Made by a program: the position numbers and the translations under genes. 64,000 nucleotides of DNA from Acidobacteriaceae bacterium (GTDB taxonomy: Bacteria > Acidobacteriota > Terriglobia > Terriglobales > Acidobacteriaceae), in the NCBI GenBank assembly GCA_003134655.1, contig PLBY01000059.1:63177-127176 (forward strand). Direction: 5' to 3'. The notes beneath the pieces were generated by a model, which saw only the letters and a program-made list of their open reading frames with translations, made no database searches and was not told the DNA's origin. Of the stretch, positions 15,211 to 22,341 are shown piece after piece; position 1 is the stretch's first letter; every line of letters begins with the position of its first letter.

Positions 15211-15951
15211 TTACGCTCCGGCGCTGGCTGCTCTGACCCGACCTTCCGGGCGCAGAGCTTCCGCGCGAAGATTTTCGGCAACCGCTCCAAAGTACGTGCG
15301 GTAGGAGCGGTGGATGCCATACATGACCGGGAAGACCGCGAGGGCCAGTCCCCAGCCCATGTGAGAGCTGACTGCCTGGACCATCGTGGTGACTCCTGCG
15401 CTGACAATGTAGTAGGGGAACGAGAGATGCGCCAGGCTCCACCAGATCTGTCCTGCCGCCTTGCCCTCGCTCACCGCCACGATCGCAGCCACCGGAGCCG
15501 TCTGTCCCAGGAACAAGGTCGCTGTCGCAAGCACCAGTCCAATCGTACTCGAACTCCACTGCATACCCGGCCAGTGCGCATGGAACATGAGGCTTGCCAG
15601 GCAGCTGGCAAACGCCATCATGCTCAGGTTGAAGGCCATCTGCTGCGGGTTGAACTTCGCATTCTTCCGCGGCCAGCACTGCACCGCGGTTGACACGCAG
15701 GTGACGACCACTGCTTCGGCGGCGCTCAGGCTTACGACCGCTGTGAGCAGGAATGGCAGATTCACCGACATGTTACCGTTGATTCCCGGCAGCTTGACTT
15801 TCATCCTCGAAGTAACCGCTGCCAGCACAAGCACTGCCAGAGCAAAGTACGTATGCAGCGCGTGGCTCACGAAGGTTGCGTATCCCGCGGTGATGGCTGC
15901 GGCCAGCATCATTGCGCCGATAAAGGTCTTAATTCGCCGTGTGTTGTTCAT
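15211..15951 (-). CDS. MASE-like integral membrane protein
   Basis: A 246-residue protein with about seven hydrophobic segments. The pattern MKVKLPGINGNMSVNLPFLL (about 50-69) is nearly the same as one in the sensor domain of the HD-GYP protein at 22342-24816 (LKVQLPGIDGTMSVNFLFIL). Both also share TxVQxxW/C, a SEGK/TEGK loop, FPYYxV and the MYGIHRSYRTYFG end. So this is a free-standing copy of a membrane sensor domain usually fused to signalling outputs, and no output domain follows. ATG 15951 has AGGAGA 11 bases upstream. It starts 37 bases after the S8 protease stop and is probably transcribed with it, so it may sense or anchor something linked to the protease. Confidence 0.7.
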   Translation of the reverse strand: MNNTRRIKTFIGAMMLAAAITAGYATFVSHALHTYFALAVLVLAAVTSRMKVKLPGINGNMSVNLPFLLTAVVSLSAAEAVVVTCVSTAVQCWPRKNAKFNPQQMAFNLSMMAFASCLASLMFHAHWPGMQWSSSTIGLVLATATLFLGQTAPVAAIVAVSEGKAAGQIWWSLAHLSFPYYIVSAGVTTMVQAVSSHMGWGLALAVFPVMYGIHRSYRTYFGAVAENLRAEALRPEGRVRAASAGA

Positions 15952-15988
15952 ATAGTCTCGTCTCCTTTCTATGGTTTTCACACGGCAA

Positions 15989-17824
15989 CTACTGCTCGTC
16001 GTCTCCGGCATCGGAGAACGCGCCGTTGGCGGTGCCCACGGACGAACCCCACACCACGCTTGTGGCTGAAGCCGTGCCCGTGCTCGATCCCCACACCACG
16101 CTGAACGCACTCGAGGTGTTGTCGCTCCAGGGCAGTGAACTTCCCCACACCACGGACGAACCCCAGACGACCGAGGAACCCCAAACCACCGAGGTGCCCC
16201 AGACCACCGACGAACCCCAAACCACGGAGCCCGCCAGGACAGCCCCGTTTCCGTTTACGAGCGAGACGGTCCGGGTGGACGGGTTGAAGACTACGTACGG
16301 CGACAACGCGGCACCGGCCGAGGCCGAAGCCAGATCGGTGTTCGCCAGAGCTGCCTGCACGTCCAAGTACCCCGAGCCGATGGAGAACAGATCATAGAAC
16401 TCGGTGTAGTTGCGGGTCAGGTGTGGAACCCACGCGACCGAGGTCGTGGGAAGAGACTTATAGGCGGTCTTCATCAGACGCGCTTTCACCTGGTCCGGTG
16501 ACAATGCGCTGTTCTGCTGCAACAGCAACGCGACTGCTCCGCTGACGACCGGGGTCGCCATGCTGGTGCCGCTCAGACGGAAATAATCGTTGGCTCCGTC
16601 GGTTCCCGCCACCAGATCACCGGGGTATGCGGCTTCCAGCGTCGCACCAGGAGCCGACAACGAAAGAATGGCGTTGCCGTCAGCCATGATGTCGGGCTTG
16701 ACCACATGATCATAAGCGGTGGGGCCCTTGGAACTGTAGCTGGCCTTCTGGTCGTCGGTTCGACTATAGGTGTTCATGGTCTTCATGGCGCCGACGGTCA
16801 GCACATAAGGATCGTTGCCGGGAGCCGTGATCGTTCCAAAACCGTTGCTTCCGTTGACGCTGAGGCGTCCATAGTTACCGGCGGCTACCACCACGACAAT
16901 CCCGCTGTTCCACGCCGCTTCCACGGCCTGGCACAGAGGGTCTTGCGTGTAGCTCGTGGGAATGCCGCGCCCGAGCGACAGGTTGATGACGCGAATGTTG
17001 TAGGTGTTCTTCAGATTGATGGCAGCCTGGATGGCAGCGATCACCGTGCTGTCAGACCCGGCGCCGTTGGCATCCAGAGCGCGAAGGTCGATCAGGGTTA
17101 CTGCCGGCGCCACGCCCGCCAGGCGGGCCGCCGAAAGGTACCCGTTGCCGCCGATGATTCCGGCGACATGCGTGCCGTGGCCGTAGAGGTCATAATTTCC
17201 ACCACTCGCGTTGGTGGTCGGCGTCCCAGTGAAGTCCTTGTGGTAGACAACGCGCGAGGTAGTCTGGGTGGAATCCCGGAGATCGGGATGACTGTCGTTG
17301 ATGCCGCTATCAATCACCGCGACGCCAACGCCCGCTCCGTTGTAGCCGGCGCTGATGGCAGCGCTGACGTTCGAAGCAGCGTCCGCATAGTCATCCATGA
17401 GCTGCATCGGGTGGTCGATGGTCACGGACGCGACTTCGGGGTCAGCCTCTAACGCCGCCAAGGCGCTGACCGGAATCGTGAACGCCGCACTCTTAATCAT
17501 GTGCAGCTTCGAGTGCAGGCGTCCCCCCCGGCCCTGCATGGTGGCGTAGTGCGCTGCCGTCGGCACCTGTTTGTACTGCACGATGACCTTCACGGTCTGG
17601 CCGTGCGTCGTTCCCTGGTGCGCCTTCGCCAGAAGCCCCGAGAGTTCGGGGGCGATCCGCGAGGAGAATCGACCGTTCGATTCGCCCGACATGGGGTTGT
17701 TCCAGCGCTGTCCAAACGCCATCCCCGTTGCCAGGAGAAGGACCAGGCTCAAGCGCTTACCCCATGCGGCGCTATGTCGTTCCCCGCGCCACTTAGGTTT
17801 CTGTGTCTTCGTCGCGTGCTCCAT
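15989..17824 (-). CDS. Secreted S8 (subtilisin-like) serine protease with VVWGSS repeats
   Basis: A 611-residue preproprotein. An N-terminal basic leader and hydrophobic segment (24-38) form a signal peptide. An I9-type propeptide spans about 75-140 (VKVIVQYKQV ... PEVASVTIDHPMQL). The catalytic triad is complete: Asp172 in VIDSGIN, His219 in GHGTHVAG and Ser421 in GTSMATP; the oxyanion Asn lies in AAGN near 315. After the catalytic domain, residues of about 525-600 hold at least seven copies of VVWGSS/VVWGTS and then an acidic C-terminus (DAGDDEQ). Such repeats are common in acidobacterial S8 proteases and may serve cell-surface retention. A sigma-54-type promoter lies upstream, and a MASE-like membrane gene follows. 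Confidence 0.93.
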   Translation of the reverse strand: MEHATKTQKPKWRGERHSAAWGKRLSLVLLLATGMAFGQRWNNPMSGESNGRFSSRIAPELSGLLAKAHQGTTHGQTVKVIVQYKQVPTAAHYATMQGRGGRLHSKLHMIKSAAFTIPVSALAALEADPEVASVTIDHPMQLMDDYADAASNVSAAISAGYNGAGVGVAVIDSGINDSHPDLRDSTQTTSRVVYHKDFTGTPTTNASGGNYDLYGHGTHVAGIIGGNGYLSAARLAGVAPAVTLIDLRALDANGAGSDSTVIAAIQAAINLKNTYNIRVINLSLGRGIPTSYTQDPLCQAVEAAWNSGIVVVVAAGNYGRLSVNGSNGFGTITAPGNDPYVLTVGAMKTMNTYSRTDDQKASYSSKGPTAYDHVVKPDIMADGNAILSLSAPGATLEAAYPGDLVAGTDGANDYFRLSGTSMATPVVSGAVALLLQQNSALSPDQVKARLMKTAYKSLPTTSVAWVPHLTRNYTEFYDLFSIGSGYLDVQAALANTDLASASAGAALSPYVVFNPSTRTVSLVNGNGAVLAGSVVWGSSVVWGTSVVWGSSVVWGSSVVWGSSLPWSDNTSSAFSVVWGSSTGTASATSVVWGSSVGTANGAFSDAGDDEQ

Positions 17825-17885
17825 AAAATCTCACCCTACTTTCTTGATGGGGGGAAAAGATCGAGCTTCGTACCCAGCCCTACTG

Positions 17886-17903
17886 TTGCACGGGAGCGGC
17901 CAA
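17886..17903 (-). promoter_or_regulatory. Sigma-54 promoter of the S8 protease gene
   Basis: Minus strand TTGGCCGCTCCCGTGCAA has the obligatory GG-N10-GC spacing and close agreement with the sigma-54 -24/-12 consensus. The start codon lies about 60 bases downstream. The upstream paired sites at 17963-18007 support activator-dependent use. Confidence 0.65.
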
Positions 17904-17962
17904 TGCGAGTCCTGTAAGTCATTGGTTCTATGGGGCATTGTCGAATCCTAAAAGGGGTCGGT

Positions 17963-18007
17963 TGGGCCACTCTGTCCCGTGAGGGTGGGCGTGGGACACT
18001 CTGTCTC
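17963..18007 (-). promoter_or_regulatory. Paired palindromic upstream activating sites
   Basis: Two copies of TGGG(A/C)CACTCTGTC(C/T)C at 17963-17978 and 17992-18007, 29 bases apart (about three helix turns). The combined consensus GGGACA-CTC-TGTCCC is a dyad, as expected for a Fis-type HTH dimer. They lie 60-105 bases upstream of the sigma-54 element, the normal position for enhancer sites. The PilZ-containing sigma-54 activator at 27937 is a candidate regulator, but that is only inference. Confidence 0.6.
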
Positions 18008-18096
18008 ACTTGCAATCGGCGCGCATGTGACCTCAGTCCTCTGCGGTGGGTTACCAAGTGAGTTTGAAATGGGGGCCGCGAGGCTGCTCAGCAATC

Positions 18097-19008
18097 CTAG
18101 AGAGCTGCTGCCTGGCCAACTGCGAGTCGCTGCGGCTGCGGCATCTTCGGCATGGCCGCCATGAGGCGTTGCGTGTATTCGTGGCGAGGACTAGTCAATA
18201 CCTGTTCGGTGGATCCCGTCTCGACGATTTGGCCTTCGTGCAGGATCGCAATGCGGTCGCAGATTCCCGCTACCGAGGCGAGATCGTGTGAGATGTAAAG
18301 GATCGCCATTCCGAAGCAGCGGTTCAGCTCGCGAAACAGCGCGAGAATCTCGGACTGGGTGATCACGTCGAGTGCGCTGGTGGCTTCGTCGGCAATTAAC
18401 AGCGCGGGGCGGTGCATCACGGCCATCGCAATCAGCACGCGCTGTGCCTGGCCAACGCTCATTTGGGAAGGATACTTTCGCAGGAACTCATCGGTGGCCG
18501 GCAGGCTCACGCTTTCTAGCGCAGCCCGGATCGCGGCCTCGCGATCTGCCTTCGATCCCGATGCGTGAGCCCCCCACGCCTCTTTCAACTGGGTCCGAAT
18601 TTTCAACGCAGGATTCAACGACGACAATGGACTCTGCAGCACCAGGGCCAGCTTCCTTCCGCGCAGGGCACGCAGGTCCGACTCGCTCAGTCGCAGCAGG
18701 TCGGCCCCGTCGAAGCTGACCGTACCTTCCACCTGCGTGTGTTTGCGATCGAGTAGGCCCAGAATCGCCATGGCGAGCGTGCTCTTGCCCGATCCACTCT
18801 GGCCAATGAGACCGAGCACTTCGCCGCGGCAGATGTCCACGTCCACATCGCGCAGCACCGGAGGCTTTTTCCCATAACGCAGCCACAGGTGGGCCGATAA
18901 GAGATATCCGCTTTGTGATTCGTCGACCATTCCTTCGTGTACCTTAGCGTCCTTTGGGGTTAATGGTTTCAACGTCTTGAGTTCTGAGCGGAAGACGTTG
19001 ACGGTCAC
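18097..19008 (-). CDS. Peptide/nickel-type ABC transporter ATP-binding protein
   Basis: A 303-residue OppD/DppD-like ATPase with one nucleotide-binding domain. Walker A is GQSGSGKST (about 74-82), the Q loop is VLQSPLSSLNP, the signature is MSVGQAQRV (a variant of LSGGQ), Walker B is ALLIADEATSALD, and the H loop is ISHD. The usual C-terminal oligopeptide domain is short, ending at VGQAAAL. It powers import by the two permeases in the operon. Its ATG overlaps the stop of the binding-protein gene (ATGA, 19005-19008). Only one ATPase gene is present, so either it acts as a homodimer or an OppF partner is encoded elsewhere. The first 35 residues look like an unusual leader. Confidence 0.88.
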   Translation of the reverse strand: MTVNVFRSELKTLKPLTPKDAKVHEGMVDESQSGYLLSAHLWLRYGKKPPVLRDVDVDICRGEVLGLIGQSGSGKSTLAMAILGLLDRKHTQVEGTVSFDGADLLRLSESDLRALRGRKLALVLQSPLSSLNPALKIRTQLKEAWGAHASGSKADREAAIRAALESVSLPATDEFLRKYPSQMSVGQAQRVLIAMAVMHRPALLIADEATSALDVITQSEILALFRELNRCFGMAILYISHDLASVAGICDRIAILHEGQIVETGSTEQVLTSPRHEYTQRLMAAMPKMPQPQRLAVGQAAAL

Positions 19009-20615
19009 TTGACCGTCAGCCGCTCCGCATTCCAGTACGTCTGCGGCACCAGGATCACCGGGCTTGCGCCCTGCACGGAGGCAGCGACTGCCGACAGCGC
19101 ATTCCGATTCACCAGGTAAATAAACGGAGCCTGCTCGACGGCGATCTCCTGCACGCGGTCGAAACTTTCTTTACGCTTCTTCGGATCGGCCGACGACGCC
19201 TGCGCCCGCATCAGTTTGTCAATCTCCGCTTCCCACGCAGTTTCCGGAGCCTTCTCCGACGGATTCCACTGGTGATTTTCCGACGAACTGAGCCACACGT
19301 TCATCTGCTCGCTCGGGTCGAGTCCGACATTGGTCAGGCCGAGCAAGATCGCTTCGTAGTCGAAGGTCTGCGTCATGCGTTCGATCAAGGAAGGGAAGTC
19401 GAGCGTCACGACGTTCACTTGAATTCCGATCTTTTGCAGATCCTCCTGAATCATCGTTGCCATGCGCTCGCGATATTTGTTTCCCGCGTTGGTAATGATC
19501 GAAAACACCACCGCATTGCCGTCTCTGTCTTTTAGTGTGCCGTTTTCCAGACGGAAGCCCTCGCCCTGCAACGCTTTCACAGCGGCATCCGCAGAATGGG
19601 GCTCAGCCTTCAGTCGGGCGTTGAACCAGAACTTGTTCGCGGGCGACACCGGACCCACCGCCGGCTGCGCATGCCCACGGAACACGACCCGGGCCAGATC
19701 CTCGCGATTGATCGCCTGCGAAATCGCACGCCGGAAATTTGCCGACCGGAACCAGTTCTTCTTGTATCCCGGCAACGGTGACTTGCTGACTTCGTTGAAC
19801 CACATCTGCTCACTGTCGAGCGATGCGCCCGCATCATGCACCAGTTGCGGAGAAGTCGAAGCCAGCTTGTCGAAGTACTCGCTGTCGAGCGTGTTGATCA
19901 AATCGATTTCCCCGCGCTTGAAGCGCAGCATTTCCACGTCGCGGTTCGGCTGAATGTCCAGCTTGATCGAATCCAGATAGGGCAGCTTCCGTCCCTGCGC
20001 ATCCGTCTTCCAGTAATTGGGATTGCGCTTCAGCAGAACCGTTGCCCCCGGCTTGTAATCGGCCACCATGAACGGCCCCAGCACTGCCATTTCCTTTTTG
20101 CCGGAGTGCGCCGACAGAATCGCCACCTGATCGAACTGCCGGTCGAGTCCGGCCACAGGCGCCGGAAAGGTAATCGAAATCTGCGTGGCGGAAATAACTT
20201 TTGTCTCTACGTCACCCGGTCCCGAACGGAACGCGTCTCCCGTCGGCGAATGCAGCGCCGGATCCATCAACTGCTTTACGGTATAGGCGACGTCCTCCGC
20301 GGAAAAGGGCGTGCCATCGGAAAACGAGACTCCGCTACGCAGCTTGAACGTGATCTCCTTTCCGTCTTTCGAGACCTTCCACGACTGCGCCAGTTCGGGC
20401 TCCAACACCTGTGTCTGACGGTTGAGGCGGAGCAGCACGCCTCCGGTCAAATAGCGGATCGCTACCGACGCGTCGTCTTCGACTTTCAAAGGATCAAATG
20501 TCTTCGGTTCCGAGCGCAGGCAAAACCGCAGTTCGCCCTGCGCCACTGCCGAGCCCGCCAGCATTCCCAGGCAGACCAGCGAAATCAAAATTGCTTCTTT
20601 GCTCTTTGCTGCCAT
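19005..20615 (-). CDS. ABC transporter solute-binding protein, family 5
   Basis: A 536-residue extracytoplasmic binding protein of the OppA/DppA type. It has a signal peptide (AAKSKEAILISLVCLGMLAGSAVAQ), then GELRFCLRSEPKTFDPLK and GGVLLRLNRQTQVLEPELAQSWKVSKDGKEITFKLR, the family's opening pattern. The central ligand-binding lobe contains FRRAISQAINREDLARVVFRGHAQPAVGPVSP, and the hinge-return region is near the end. Start at 20615 chosen because the signal peptide follows immediately. It captures peptides or similar oligomers in the periplasm for the permeases encoded upstream. Placement of the binding protein between permeases and ATPase is a less common gene order. Confidence 0.88.
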   Translation of the reverse strand: MAAKSKEAILISLVCLGMLAGSAVAQGELRFCLRSEPKTFDPLKVEDDASVAIRYLTGGVLLRLNRQTQVLEPELAQSWKVSKDGKEITFKLRSGVSFSDGTPFSAEDVAYTVKQLMDPALHSPTGDAFRSGPGDVETKVISATQISITFPAPVAGLDRQFDQVAILSAHSGKKEMAVLGPFMVADYKPGATVLLKRNPNYWKTDAQGRKLPYLDSIKLDIQPNRDVEMLRFKRGEIDLINTLDSEYFDKLASTSPQLVHDAGASLDSEQMWFNEVSKSPLPGYKKNWFRSANFRRAISQAINREDLARVVFRGHAQPAVGPVSPANKFWFNARLKAEPHSADAAVKALQGEGFRLENGTLKDRDGNAVVFSIITNAGNKYRERMATMIQEDLQKIGIQVNVVTLDFPSLIERMTQTFDYEAILLGLTNVGLDPSEQMNVWLSSSENHQWNPSEKAPETAWEAEIDKLMRAQASSADPKKRKESFDRVQEIAVEQAPFIYLVNRNALSAVAASVQGASPVILVPQTYWNAERLTVK

Positions 20616-20640
20616 CACCGCCAACCTTCCCGGAGGCCCG

Positions 20641-21465
20641 TCATGCGGGCATTTCATCATGCTTCGAAAGTACAAACTGAAACGAAGTCACCACGACCAC
20701 CAGCAATACCAAGGGCACGAACTTCCACGGCTCTTCGCCCAGTGAAACCAGCCCTTCCAACTCTTTCAACAAGCTTCCCCACGACGGCATCGGTTCGGCT
20801 ACACCCAGTCCCAAGATGCCGAGGTTCGCTTCGCTCAGGATGAACGCCGGAATCGAGATCCAGAACTGCGCATACAGCACCGGCTTCAGATTCGGAAGCA
20901 CATGAATCCAGAACAACCGAGCGCCACGAATACCTGACGCTCTTGCCTGCCGCACAAAATCCGAACTCCGCAAAGAGCCTGCGGTCGAACACAACACGCG
21001 CGCCGCGCTCGTCCACCCCAACAGCCCCAACATCAGAAAAGTCACCATCACCGAGACCAACGGCGACACGTTGAGCGGCATCACCGCCCGAACCGTGATC
21101 AGCAGAAACAGCCATGGCAGCGACAGGAACAGATCCGTCACCGCCATCGCAGCCCGCGCCCAGGTGCCCCCCAGGTATCCCGCCAGCCCACCGACGAGAG
21201 CTGCCATTAGCGTCGACAAGAGCGCTGCGGCCGGTGCCAGCAGCAGCGAAATGCGCGTCCCATAGAGCACCCGCGCAAACCGGTCGCGTCCAAGTTCGTC
21301 CGTGCCCAGCCAGTGCTGGTGCGACGGAGGCGCGTCGGCAGCCTCGCGATACTGCTTCGCATATCCCGCTGGAGCCAACCAGTTCGCTGCCAGCGACACG
21401 CTGACTACGACCAGCAAAACCGCACACGCCAAGCTTCGCCAGACATTAATGCGCCACAGCTTCAT
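20641..21465 (-). CDS. ABC transporter permease (DppC-like)
   Basis: A 274-residue inner-membrane permease. After a first membrane segment (CAVLLVVVSVSLAANWLAP) comes HQHWLGTDELGRDRFARVLYGTRISLLLA, the diagnostic opening of DppC/OppC. The EAA cytoplasmic loop is FVRQARASGIRGARLFWIHVLPN, which contacts the ATPase. Five to six membrane helices in total. The ATG at 21465 overlaps the previous permease's stop (ATGA). A much longer upstream reading frame exists but it only overlaps the other permease and is not credible. Confidence 0.88.
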   Translation of the reverse strand: MKLWRINVWRSLACAVLLVVVSVSLAANWLAPAGYAKQYREAADAPPSHQHWLGTDELGRDRFARVLYGTRISLLLAPAAALLSTLMAALVGGLAGYLGGTWARAAMAVTDLFLSLPWLFLLITVRAVMPLNVSPLVSVMVTFLMLGLLGWTSAARVLCSTAGSLRSSDFVRQARASGIRGARLFWIHVLPNLKPVLYAQFWISIPAFILSEANLGILGLGVAEPMPSWGSLLKELEGLVSLGEEPWKFVPLVLLVVVVTSFQFVLSKHDEMPA

Positions 21466-22328
21466 GCTTCCTGACCTCGAAGCATATGTCCGATTACATC
21501 TGCCCCCGAATTGGCCAGCAAGGTTACGAGCGTAACCATGATGGTCAAATTCGTCAGCAACGGCAGGTCTCGCGCTAGTGCCGCCTGCCACGCCAACTGT
21601 CCAACTCCCGCCAAGCCGCACAACGCTTCCACCGGGATTGCCGCGCCCACGGCGACGCTCACCGACACTCCCGCCACTGCCAACAACTGCGGCCCGGCGA
21701 GCGGGACCACGTGCCAGAACAAAATCCGCCACTCGTTGAGACCCTTGGCGCGTGCCGTAATGATGTGGGGCAGGGAATAGGCCTTGGCCAGCAGATTTCG
21801 TGCATAGCGGTACACCCGCGGAAACACGATCAGCCCAATTGCCAGGGCTCCCGGCACGTTCCACAACACCGAAAGCAGCGCCAGCACTGCCGCCGGAATG
21901 CAGAGAAATGTTCCGCTGATCGCCGTCGTCAGCGCGTCGAAAGTAGATGCGCGCAGCCATGCTGCGCTCAGTGCCATTGCCATGGCGACGGCCCAGCTCA
22001 GCAGCAATCCAATCCCCACCAGCCGCAGCGTCAGCGGAGCGCGCTCCCGCAGTAGCATACTCACCGGTTGGCCCAGCGACATCGAAGTTCCTAGATCCCC
22101 ATGAGCCGCACGTTGCAAGGAATGAAAATAGAAACGGAAGATGTTGTGCTGGTCCAGTCGCGCCTGGCGCAGGGCCTGAACACTGGCTGAATTCAGGTGA
22201 GGATCCAGCTGCGCTTCATCCACATCAAACCCCGGCGCCAGCCGCACCAGCGTGGCCGAGAGCAGTCCTCCCAGCAGCACCGTAGCGACGATGGCGAGTC
22301 CATGCCACGCAATTTTCCGCCCCAGCAT
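21462..22328 (-). CDS. ABC transporter permease (DppB-like)
   Basis: A 288-residue permease with an N-terminal membrane helix, then the periplasmic part APGFDVDEAQLDPHLN and the DppB-type motif FYFHSLQRAAHGDLGTSMSLGQPVSMLLRERAPLTLRLVG. The EAA loop is IITARAKGLNEWRILFWHVVPL. First gene of the four-gene transport operon. It begins 14 bases after the stop of the HD-GYP/GGDEF gene on the same strand, so both may share a transcript. Confidence 0.88.
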   Translation of the reverse strand: MLGRKIAWHGLAIVATVLLGGLLSATLVRLAPGFDVDEAQLDPHLNSASVQALRQARLDQHNIFRFYFHSLQRAAHGDLGTSMSLGQPVSMLLRERAPLTLRLVGIGLLLSWAVAMAMALSAAWLRASTFDALTTAISGTFLCIPAAVLALLSVLWNVPGALAIGLIVFPRVYRYARNLLAKAYSLPHIITARAKGLNEWRILFWHVVPLAGPQLLAVAGVSVSVAVGAAIPVEALCGLAGVGQLAWQAALARDLPLLTNLTIMVTLVTLLANSGADVIGHMLRGQEA

Positions 22329-22341
22329 GGTTCGAAGTCTC

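Noticed and set aside
14832..15407. Minus-strand frame containing REGESNPHSPFGPADFKS
   Set aside because: That peptide is the well-known false translation of the antisense strand of a tRNA-Leu; the tRNA fragment at 14916-14975 explains it.
20641..21960. 439-codon reading of the DppC-like permease gene
   Set aside because: The first 165 codons overlap the other permease and are Arg/Gly-rich noise; the true start is the ATGA overlap at 21465.
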